Virus record (IMG/VR): IMGVR_UViG_3300007513_002381
Span: 1-22,371 of that record
Strand: one strand, 5' to 3'
DNA length: 22,371 nucleotides
Source: a virus
This document shows, piece after piece, positions 1 through 6,489 of the stretch (within the stretch, counting starts at the first letter, position 1; every line of letters starts with the position of its first letter). A model generated the notes under the pieces. The model saw only the letters and a list, made by a program, of their open reading frames with translations. It did not search any database and had not been told where the DNA came from. The position numbers and the translations under genes are program-made.

Positions 1-350
1 ATCAGATAAAGTGTGACAAACCCATCGACTTATATCACGGGGGAGACTTTATAAGAGATTATCTTCATGTAACAGATGTTTGTCAAGCAATTGATTTAAT
101 TCTAAAAGAAGGCGACTTGGATCAGATTTATAATGTTGGCAGCGGAATTCCGCACAGGTTTCGTGATATGATTGATGAAGCAATTAATACTGTAAATTCA
201 AAAACAGTCATTACTGATGTCTCCCCACCAGATTTTCACAATATAGTTCAGGTAAAAGACATGTTTTTAGATACACAGAAATTAATCAATTTGGGATTTG
301 AACCAAAGATATCAATTAATGAAGGAATAAGTTTGTTATGTCAACCTTGA
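1..350 (+). CDS. NAD-dependent nucleotide-sugar epimerase/reductase, C-terminal part
   Basis: This is the 3' end of a gene that begins before the window; the frame is open from base 3 and stops at 348-350. About 115 residues remain. They contain the extended-SDR C-terminal signature DFIRDYLHVTDVCQAI, followed by YNVGSG, both typical of NAD-dependent epimerases/dehydratases that act on nucleotide sugars. The Rossmann glycine motif and the catalytic Tyr-Lys pair would lie upstream and cannot be seen, so the exact reaction (4-epimerase, 4-ketoreductase or 4,6-dehydratase) is not decidable. The last 13 bases overlap the start of the E1-like dehydrase gene. An internal TTG at 117 is not a believable start because the homologous sequence continues upstream of it. 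By context it could supply the ketoreduction or epimerisation step after the dehydrase; that is inference. Confidence 0.85.
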   Translation, partial: QIKCDKPIDLYHGGDFIRDYLHVTDVCQAIDLILKEGDLDQIYNVGSGIPHRFRDMIDEAINTVNSKTVITDVSPPDFHNIVQVKDMFLDTQKLINLGFEPKISINEGISLLCQP

Positions 351-1657
351 ACGAAATGATAGTAGAATTTATAAAAAAGTGCGCAGAAGAGTATGACGGC
401 ATGCCTGACTATATCACTGGCCCGGAGAAGAAATCGCAGGGGAAATACCCACGTGTGTTATATTCTGGACCTGTGTGGGACGAAAAAGAAATAGCTGCGT
501 CTATTGAATCGTTAATGACGGGAAAATGGGTTTCCGCAGGAGAAAAAGTTCGTCTATTTGAAAGAAAGTTTTCGGAAAAAATAGATGTCAAGCATTCATT
601 GATGGTAAATTCCGGAAGCTCAGCTAATTTAGTGATGATATCTGCCCTCAAAGAGTGCATGGGGTGGAACGATGGCGACGAAATAATATTATCAGTAGTA
701 GGATTTCCTACATCACTAAATCCGATTATCCAGTGTGGCCTCAAGCCTGTTTTTGTTGATATCGACATGAACGATCTAAACTGGAATCTAGATGAAATTA
801 AAAAGAAAATTACTGACAAGACAGTAGCAGTATTTTCATCACCCGTATTAGGTAATCCCTATGATTTAGACGCCCTGTCTGATCTTTGCAAAAAACACAA
901 TATTGAAATGATAGGTGACAATTGCGATAGCTTGGGCACTACGTGGAAGGGTAAAGACTTTGCAAAATATTTTATTGCTAGTTCGTGTTCTTTTTATCCG
1001 GCACATCATATGACTACTGGTGAGGGTGGAATGGTATCTTCTGATAGAGCAGATATTATAAGGTCAGCTAGAAGCTTCGCCTACTGGGGCCGCGATTGTT
1101 ATTGCGTTGGATCAGCAAACTTACTTTCTGAGGGTACATGTGGAAAAAGATTTGACAAATGGCTCAAAGGATACTATAACGGAGTGATAGATCACAAGTA
1201 CTATTTCGTCAATATGGGTTACAATCTCAAGCCCTTAGATTTGCAGGGGTCAATAGGACTAGTCCAGATAGAAAAGCTTGATCGAATTCACAAAGCTAGA
1301 AGAAGTAACAAGACTAAAATTGAAAGTTACTTTCATGACATTATGGGTGTTAGAATTCCCCAAGAATTAGACAGTGCAGAGACTAGTTGGTTTGGTGTAC
1401 CTGTCATTTGTGAATCAGGGGACTTGAAGCGACAGCTAGTTCAGCACTTGGAAACTAATGGCATTCAAACAAGAAATTATTTTGCGGGAAACATATTAGT
1501 ACATCCAGCATACAGAGGATTGGGAAACTTCAAAGACTATCCCAATGCAAATAAAGTATTAGATCAAGTATTTTTTGTAGGCTGTTCGCCGAATTACACG
1601 AGGGATACTTTGGAGTATATTAAAGAAGTTCTTAGTAGCTTTTCTAAAGAGGTGTGA
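338..1657 (+). CDS. rfbH: RfbH/E1-type nucleotide-sugar 3-dehydrase (DegT/DnrJ/EryC1 fold)
   Basis: A 439-residue member of the PLP/PMP-dependent sugar aminotransferase fold, close in length to CDP-4-dehydro-6-deoxyglucose 3-dehydrase (E1, RfbH/DdhC). That enzyme removes the C3 hydroxyl on the way to 3,6-dideoxyhexoses of O-antigens. The cofactor-site motif NSGSSAN is near residue 90. The stretch SFYPAHHMTTGEGG has His223 where transaminases have the PLP-binding lysine, which is the hallmark of the dehydrases. Four cysteines are spaced C196-x57-C254-x-C256-x11-C268, close to the C-x57-C-x-C-x7-C [2Fe-2S] pattern of E1. ColD-type dehydrases share the His but lack the Fe-S site. The ATG at 338 overlaps the upstream gene by 13 bases and has AAGGA just upstream. 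E1 needs a ferredoxin-type reductase (E3); none is visible here. Confidence in the subfamily is good; the substrate (CDP- or another NDP-sugar) is inferred. Confidence 0.88.
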   Translation: MSTLNEMIVEFIKKCAEEYDGMPDYITGPEKKSQGKYPRVLYSGPVWDEKEIAASIESLMTGKWVSAGEKVRLFERKFSEKIDVKHSLMVNSGSSANLVMISALKECMGWNDGDEIILSVVGFPTSLNPIIQCGLKPVFVDIDMNDLNWNLDEIKKKITDKTVAVFSSPVLGNPYDLDALSDLCKKHNIEMIGDNCDSLGTTWKGKDFAKYFIASSCSFYPAHHMTTGEGGMVSSDRADIIRSARSFAYWGRDCYCVGSANLLSEGTCGKRFDKWLKGYYNGVIDHKYYFVNMGYNLKPLDLQGSIGLVQIEKLDRIHKARRSNKTKIESYFHDIMGVRIPQELDSAETSWFGVPVICESGDLKRQLVQHLETNGIQTRNYFAGNILVHPAYRGLGNFKDYPNANKVLDQVFFVGCSPNYTRDTLEYIKEVLSSFSKEV

Positions 1658-2592
1658 GTTTGAATCAAGTAGTAGCAATTACAGGGTGTGCCGGTTTCAT
1701 CGGCAGTCATGCAACAGATCTGTATTTACAGTCTGGTTACATGGTACACGGAATTGATAAATTCACATATGCAGCGAATGAAAAGAATTTAGCTGCTGCT
1801 TTGAATAACTCTAATTTTGTGCTAAGCAGAACAGATATTTGTAATCAAAGTACTCTAGAATCGATATTGACTACTACCCCGTGGATAATCAATTTTGCAG
1901 CAGAGACACATGTTGATAACTCAATAGATTCATCAGAAGCATTCATCAAATCAAACATAATGGGTGTTAAATCTATTCTAGAAGCATGTAGAAAAACAAA
2001 CACTAAATTGCTTCATGTGTCGACAGACGAAGTTTATGGATCGATACAATATGGGTCGCACCATGAAGTGTCTAGATTCAATCCAAAGAATCCATACTCT
2101 GCAACAAAAGCAGCTGCAGAACACCTCATAAAATCATATTCAAATACACACGGTATTGAATATATCATAGTCAGACCGTCTAATAATTTTGGGCCAAGGC
2201 AGCATTCAGAAAAGCTTCTACCCACAATTGTAAGATCGCTCAAATCTGGCAAAAAGATTCCATTATATGGTGACGGTACTAACGTCAGAGACTGGTTATA
2301 CGTAGAAGACAATGTAGCTGCTATTCGCTATATAATGGAAAACTCTGATCTAAATCAGACGTACAACATAACTAGAAAAAAAGAAATTACAAATATTCAG
2401 ATATGTCGCCTTATATGTGATATTTTAGAAAAAGACTTTGATAGTAGCGTTGAGTTTGTTGATGATAGACTTGGCCATGATTTTAGATACTCAATTACTA
2501 ATCAAAAACTAAAAGACTTGGGGTACACTTCAAATAGCGTGTTTGAAGATGTGCTAGCTAAAACAGTTAAGAAATTATGGAGAGACGCATGA
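1654..2592 (+). CDS. rfbB: dTDP-glucose 4,6-dehydratase-like SDR
   Basis: A 312-residue extended short-chain dehydrogenase. The NAD-binding motif G11xxG14xxG17 (ITGCAGFIGSH) opens the protein. STDEVYG at 123-129 carries the Asp-Glu pair used by RmlB-type 4,6-dehydratases for dehydration, and Y148xxxK152 (PYSATK) is the catalytic dyad. FAAETHVDNSI and the RDWLYVEDN motif also match the RmlB family. It would convert an NDP-glucose (dTDP in the classic enzyme) to the 4-keto-6-deoxy sugar, which is the kind of substrate the neighbouring 3-dehydrase acts on. It is about 40 residues shorter than typical RmlB (around 350). The start is the GTG in a GTGA overlap with the upstream stop, preceded by AAAGAGG; a TTG at 1660 is a weaker option. 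Whether it takes dTDP- or CDP-glucose cannot be told from motifs alone. Confidence 0.88.
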   Translation: MSLNQVVAITGCAGFIGSHATDLYLQSGYMVHGIDKFTYAANEKNLAAALNNSNFVLSRTDICNQSTLESILTTTPWIINFAAETHVDNSIDSSEAFIKSNIMGVKSILEACRKTNTKLLHVSTDEVYGSIQYGSHHEVSRFNPKNPYSATKAAAEHLIKSYSNTHGIEYIIVRPSNNFGPRQHSEKLLPTIVRSLKSGKKIPLYGDGTNVRDWLYVEDNVAAIRYIMENSDLNQTYNITRKKEITNIQICRLICDILEKDFDSSVEFVDDRLGHDFRYSITNQKLKDLGYTSNSVFEDVLAKTVKKLWRDA

Positions 2593-3437
2593 TAGGAATA
2601 GTAGGGCAGGGATTTGTGGGGTCGGCTATTAGAGAGGGCCTCAAGGACTTTTACAATATATTGACTTATGATATCGATGAGTCTAAGTGCAATAGTACAC
2701 ACAAAGAAGTGTGCAGAAAATCTGAGATTATATTTGTGTGCATACCTACCCCGATGAGAAAGTCAGGGGAGTGTGACACTAGACTTTTAGAAAGTGTGAT
2801 AGCAGGCATTGAAGCTGAATGTACCACCCTAGATCAAAGTCCCACGTTAGTTATAAAGTCGACAGTCCCACCTGGTACTACTAAGCGAATAAATAGCACT
2901 AGCAAACTAGATGTATGCTTTAGTCCTGAGTTCTTGACAGAGGCAAATTCATTCAATGACTTTATTAATCAAACAAGAATAATACTTGGTGGTAATCCTG
3001 ACGTGAATTGCCGCGGTGCCAAGCGTGTCAAATCAATGTTTCGAAAACCGTTTCCAGAAATACCAATTATCATAACTAAGTCAGAGACTGCCGAAATGGT
3101 AAAGTATTTCATCAATTGCTTCTTAGCAACTAAAGTGACATTTGCAAATGAAATGTATCAATTATGTTCTGCATCTAGCTTAGACTATGATAAAGTCTGT
3201 GAGTACGCACTTTATGACACAAGAATTGGCCAGAGTCATGTTACAGTACCCGGTCCAGATGGTGACTTTGCTTTTGGGGGACATTGTTTACCAAAAGACT
3301 TAGCAGCAATGATACACTTTGGATCTAAAAACAATGTAGACACAAGTTTGCTATCCTCTGTACAGACAAAAAACAATGAGTTGAGATCAAATAGAGACTG
3401 GGAATCTATGTCTGGGAGGGCGGTTAGCAATGACTAG
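2589..3437 (+). CDS. UDP-glucose/NDP-sugar 6-dehydrogenase, C-terminally short
   Basis: This resembles UDP-glucose dehydrogenases, which oxidise the C6 hydroxyl to a carboxylate with two NAD+. GxGxxG is at residues 6-11 (VGQGFVG). KSTVPPGTT and SPEFLTEANSF follow in the expected order, then the central helix ETAEMVKYF with a conserved Asn, and FGGHCLPKD with the catalytic Cys at 233. The protein is 282 residues against about 390-450 for the family; it stops 49 residues after the catalytic Cys, so the C-terminal UDP-binding domain is missing. No remnant of that domain follows, because the epimerase gene begins at once in another frame. The start was set at ATG 2589: it forms an ATGA overlap with the upstream stop, sits behind GGAGAG (2579-2584), and begins right at the first Rossmann strand. 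ATG 2577 would overlap that ribosome site. The enzyme may be a compact phage variant or a sugar dehydrogenase of altered specificity. Confidence 0.85.
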   Translation: MIGIVGQGFVGSAIREGLKDFYNILTYDIDESKCNSTHKEVCRKSEIIFVCIPTPMRKSGECDTRLLESVIAGIEAECTTLDQSPTLVIKSTVPPGTTKRINSTSKLDVCFSPEFLTEANSFNDFINQTRIILGGNPDVNCRGAKRVKSMFRKPFPEIPIIITKSETAEMVKYFINCFLATKVTFANEMYQLCSASSLDYDKVCEYALYDTRIGQSHVTVPGPDGDFAFGGHCLPKDLAAMIHFGSKNNVDTSLLSSVQTKNNELRSNRDWESMSGRAVSND

Positions 3438-4296
3438 AGTATTAGTGACAGGAGGCTTGGGCTTTGTAGGGTCACATTTGGTTGAGCAGCTGTTGTATGA
3501 TCCTGAAAATGAAATTACTGTAATAGATAATCTGTGCTCAGAATCAAGCAACATAAACAACAAGCGAGAGGGTGTTACATATTGGATTGATGATATACGC
3601 AATCTCAATACATATCGATTTGAATCTAACTTTGATGTAATATATCATTTAGCTGCACTAGCTAGAATTCAACCAAGTTTTGAAGATCCTCTTAGATACT
3701 TCTCTATAGATGCAATGGGAACTGCAGAAGTTCTAGAATTTGCCAGAAGCTCAAATGCAAAAGTAATATATGCAGGATCTAGTTCTGCTTACGGTGGACC
3801 CAAACTAAATCCGTATTCATTTGCAAAATATACAGGAGAGGAATTGTGCAAAATGTACTCAGAAGTCTATGGGCTGAGTACTGTCACAGCAAGATTTTTT
3901 AATGTATACGGTGTTAGACAGCCAACTAGCGGCCCATACGCTACAATTGTAGGAATATTTGAAAATTTGACGAGAGCGGGTCAAAAATTGACAGTTACTG
4001 GCGACGGAACTCAACGACGAGATTTTACACATGTCAAAGATATAGTTCGTGGGTTTACTTTGTTATCAGAAAAAGAATATTCAGGAGATGTATTCAATCT
4101 AGGCACGGGAACAAATTACTCTATAAATGAGTTGGCAGAAATGTTCGGCGGCAAAATAGAATATATACCGGCCCGCCCCGGGGAAGCAAAGAACACCCTG
4201 GCAGATATTTCCAACATCACAGCGAAGACAGGTTGGATGCCATTGTTACGACTAGAGAAGTATGTATCAACATGGCTGTCTGCAAATATTTTATAG
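3430..4296 (+). CDS. NAD-dependent epimerase/dehydratase (UDP-sugar 4-epimerase-like)
   Basis: A 288-residue extended SDR. G8xxG11xxG14 (VTGGLGFVGSH) binds NAD. IYHLAALARI is the usual strand-4 motif, AGSSSAYG supplies the catalytic Ser/Thr region, and Y129xxxK133 (PYSFAK) is the catalytic pair. ARFFNVYG and RRDFTHVKDIV match 4-epimerases and UDP-glucuronate-modifying enzymes. The loop between SSSAYG and the catalytic Tyr is only about six residues, shorter than the 15-20 usual in GalE-like enzymes, which explains part of the reduced length. It overlaps the dehydrogenase gene by 8 bases and has GGGAGG upstream of its ATG. Following a UDP-sugar dehydrogenase, it could be a UDP-glucuronate 4-epimerase or decarboxylase; that is inference from position. 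It is the last gene of the coupled sugar operon. Confidence 0.85.
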   Translation: MTRVLVTGGLGFVGSHLVEQLLYDPENEITVIDNLCSESSNINNKREGVTYWIDDIRNLNTYRFESNFDVIYHLAALARIQPSFEDPLRYFSIDAMGTAEVLEFARSSNAKVIYAGSSSAYGGPKLNPYSFAKYTGEELCKMYSEVYGLSTVTARFFNVYGVRQPTSGPYATIVGIFENLTRAGQKLTVTGDGTQRRDFTHVKDIVRGFTLLSEKEYSGDVFNLGTGTNYSINELAEMFGGKIEYIPARPGEAKNTLADISNITAKTGWMPLLRLEKYVSTWLSANIL

Positions 4297-4305
4297 ATCT
4301 GCTGC

Positions 4306-4334
4306 TTGAACTAAGTTGTAATGCATGTTATAAT
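4306..4334 (+). promoter_or_regulatory. Sigma70-type promoter with extended -10
   Basis: TTGAAC at 4306-4311 is followed after exactly 17 bases by a perfect TATAAT at 4329-4334. The -10 box is preceded by TGT, giving the extended form TGTTATAAT. It lies in the 66-base gap between the sugar operon and the nuclease gene. Predicted transcription start is around 4341, which leaves a short leader with AAAAGG (4351-4356) before the ATG at 4363. The site probably lets host RNA polymerase transcribe the nuclease and glycosyltransferase genes independently of the late sigma factor. It was identified by eye, with no experimental support. Confidence 0.6.
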
Positions 4335-4362
4335 TCATATGAACAATAAAAAAAGGCAGCAT

Positions 4363-5187
4363 ATGAAAGAACTACCCACCGGAAAGCCCCACGTTTCTTA
4401 TAGTGAAGTGAGATGCTGGAAAGAATGTCCATGGCGTCACAAGTTAGTACATATTGATAAAATATCTATTTTTGAGCCATCACCCTATTTAGACTTTGGC
4501 ACCAACGTTCATGAAGGTTGCGAAAGCTTCTTGAATACCGGCAACATTCCCAAAGAGGCACTTCTGAACAATATTAGAAATGCATGGGAAAAAAATGGAT
4601 TTGATGACCCCGACTGGGTTAAGAAGCAACCCGGGTGGTACAAATACTCTCCTGTTGAAGAGTGGTGTACATGGGCATCCAATATGTGGGATGACATTCC
4701 ACGATACTTAGATGAAACGTTTCCAGGGTGGGAGCGTGTTAGTGCAGAAGAAATGCTCTATGAGGAAATCCCTGGCAAAGATGCTCTATTCAAGGGCTAC
4801 ATCGATGTAATTATAAAAGTACCCAGAAAAAATGGCACATGGAAATACTGGATACTTGATTGGAAGACATCAAAAGCATACGGTTGGGATAGGAGAAAAA
4901 AGCAAGATTTTCTAACTCAAGCACAAATAATTCTCTATAAAGACTACTGGGCAACTAAAAATGATATTCCGCTCCGAGACGTGGGGTGTGGTTTCATACT
5001 TTTGAAAAGAGGCGGAAAACCTGGGAATATGTGTGATCTTGTACAAGTATCGTCAGGGCCAAAGTCTATAGAGAAGGCTCAAAAGATGGTGACTAGCATG
5101 ATAAGCACCATCAGAAGAAGCTTTTTTATAAAAAATAGAGAATCATGCAGGTTTTGTGAATTTGCTAATACAGAACACTGCAAATAA
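4363..5187 (+). CDS. PD-(D/E)XK nuclease with a Cas4/AddB-like cysteine set
   Basis: A 274-residue protein of the RecB-like PD-(D/E)XK nuclease superfamily. The N-terminal helix SYSEVRCWKECPWRHKL is typical of RecB/AddB/Cas4 nucleases. FGTNVHEG gives the GxxxH motif (His50), GYIDVII the first metal-binding Asp (D148), and ILDWKTSK the D166-x-K168 core; a Gln (TQAQI) follows, as in motif QxxxY. Four cysteines, C22 and C262-x2-C265-x7-C273 at the extreme C-terminus, resemble the 4Fe-4S staple of Cas4 and AddB. A role in phage DNA recombination, end processing or degradation of host DNA is inferred. The start was chosen at ATG 4363, behind AAAAGG with 6-base spacing and downstream of the predicted transcription start; in-frame ATGs at 4321 and 4339 overlap or precede that start. 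No helicase partner is visible in the window. Confidence 0.85.
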   Translation: MKELPTGKPHVSYSEVRCWKECPWRHKLVHIDKISIFEPSPYLDFGTNVHEGCESFLNTGNIPKEALLNNIRNAWEKNGFDDPDWVKKQPGWYKYSPVEEWCTWASNMWDDIPRYLDETFPGWERVSAEEMLYEEIPGKDALFKGYIDVIIKVPRKNGTWKYWILDWKTSKAYGWDRRKKQDFLTQAQIILYKDYWATKNDIPLRDVGCGFILLKRGGKPGNMCDLVQVSSGPKSIEKAQKMVTSMISTIRRSFFIKNRESCRFCEFANTEHCK

Positions 5188-5196
5188 TAACTATCT

Positions 5197-5229
5197 TTTA
5201 CTGGTACCATGTTATGAATATGATACTAT
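5197..5229 (+). promoter_or_regulatory. Candidate promoter: overlapping sigma70-like and T4-late-like boxes
   Basis: In the 54-base gap before the first glycosyltransferase, TTTACT (5197-5202) and TATGAT (5219-5224) are separated by 16 bases and fit a moderate sigma70 promoter. TATGAATA (5213-5220) differs from the T4 late promoter core TATAAATA at one position. Either would give a start only 10-20 bases before ATG 5242, with GGGTGAA as the ribosome site. AT-rich DNA produces such matches by chance, so this is tentative. Confidence 0.33.
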
Positions 5230-5241
5230 AGTGGGTGAAAT

Positions 5242-6489
5242 ATGACAAAAAAATACAAAGTATTAATGCTTTCAGATCACGCTTTAAGCACATCTGGAGT
5301 GGGCTGTCAAAGTAGATTTTTGATTGACGGCTTAATAAAGAAGGGCTGCTGGTCATTTCGACAATTTGGCGCGGCAATTAAGCATGATGATTATAGAATG
5401 ATTACTGTCAATGATGACTTTATTATTAAGCCAATTGATGGATTCGGCAATAGAGAGCTAATCAGATCAACTTTAGTCGCAGAAAAACCAGATGTTGTCC
5501 TAATCTTTACAGACCCCAGATTCTTTATTTGGCTCTGGGAAATGGAAGATGAAATACATCAAGTTTGTCCTATTGCTTATTGGCATGTATGGGATAATCT
5601 TCCTGTTCCCACCTTCAATAAAGTTTTGTATGATTCTACAGACTTAATTAACTGTCACTCTTATCTTACATATGAATTTTTAAAAGATCTAGCCCCGGGG
5701 AGAGCAAATTTTGTTCCTCATTCATTACCTGACGGATTGTTTTATCCCATCAAGCGAGATGAGCAAATCAAGTGGAGAAATGAAGTTATTGGGCGTGAAA
5801 GAGCAGATCATTTTGTAGCATTTTGGGTAAATAGAAACGCTAAAAGAAAGCGACCCAATGATCTACTATTAGCATGGAAGACATTCATAGACATGCTAGA
5901 AGAGAAGCATGGTCACAAGAAGGCATCACTACTGATGCATACTCAACCAGATGATCCTGAGGGACCTAATTTATATGCCACATGTGACTTATTAGGCATA
6001 AAAGATAACGTTGTTTTCTCACCTGACAGGCTTGAATTTGAAAAAATGAATATATTGCACAACATAAGTGATGTATGTGTCAATGTAAGCTATGCAGAAG
6101 GATTTGGTTTGTCAACACTAGAAGCAATGTCATGTGCTAAGCCAATTATCGCACTCAAGACAGGGGGACTTACGCGTCAAGTTGTAGATCATAGAGATGA
6201 ATCAGAGAACGGAATTGCACTCCCAGTAGAATTCAAGTCATTGGTAGGCTCTCAACAGGTACCGTACATATATGAAGATTATTGTTCAGCTGAGACTACT
6301 GCTAAAGCTTTCTTAGACATGTACGAAATGGGACATGAGAAGAGAGTAGAATTGGGAAAGAAAGCAAAGGAGTACGTAGACTCTGAATTCAATCATCAAA
6401 CAACAATCGACTTGTGGCATGACACTTTGCTAGACTTAGTTGAAAATAAACAGAGTAACAATAAGCTCTGGGAGATTCAAGAAATATGA
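5242..6489 (+). CDS. GT-B glycosyltransferase (GT4-like)
   Basis: A 415-residue glycosyltransferase of the GT-B fold, GT4-like. The N-terminal half starts with a Rossmann strand and the glycine-containing loop STSGVGCQS, near which acceptor and donor bind. The C-terminal half has the interdomain start PHSLPDGLFYP, the strand HFVAFWVNRN with RKRPNDLLLAW, and the donor-site signature EGFGLSTLEAM, where the Glu residues bind the ribose/phosphate of the nucleotide sugar in GT4 enzymes. No signal peptide or membrane segment is seen, so it should act in the cytoplasm of the infected cell. It overlaps the next glycosyltransferase by 4 bases (ATGA), suggesting coupled translation and perhaps successive sugar additions. 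The acceptor (virion protein, DNA or host glycan) is unknown. Confidence 0.9.
   Translation: MTKKYKVLMLSDHALSTSGVGCQSRFLIDGLIKKGCWSFRQFGAAIKHDDYRMITVNDDFIIKPIDGFGNRELIRSTLVAEKPDVVLIFTDPRFFIWLWEMEDEIHQVCPIAYWHVWDNLPVPTFNKVLYDSTDLINCHSYLTYEFLKDLAPGRANFVPHSLPDGLFYPIKRDEQIKWRNEVIGRERADHFVAFWVNRNAKRKRPNDLLLAWKTFIDMLEEKHGHKKASLLMHTQPDDPEGPNLYATCDLLGIKDNVVFSPDRLEFEKMNILHNISDVCVNVSYAEGFGLSTLEAMSCAKPIIALKTGGLTRQVVDHRDESENGIALPVEFKSLVGSQQVPYIYEDYCSAETTAKAFLDMYEMGHEKRVELGKKAKEYVDSEFNHQTTIDLWHDTLLDLVENKQSNNKLWEIQEI

Noticed and set aside
409-819. Open frame on the minus strand inside the 3-dehydrase gene
   Set aside because: It is antisense to a clearly conserved protein, has no recognisable motif or ribosome site, and no other minus-strand gene exists in the window. 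The same holds for other minus-strand frames, for example at 2034-2312, 3387-3608, 17692-17946 and 21630-21833.
1-4296. Bacterial O-antigen operon (host chromosome) rather than phage
   Set aside because: The genes run on the same strand, in the same style and with the same spacing into unmistakable T4-like baseplate genes, and several enzymes are shortened in a way common for phage versions.
4297-4362. Transcription terminator between the sugar operon and the nuclease gene
   Set aside because: No stable hairpin followed by a T-run could be found in the gap; the sequence is better explained by the promoter.
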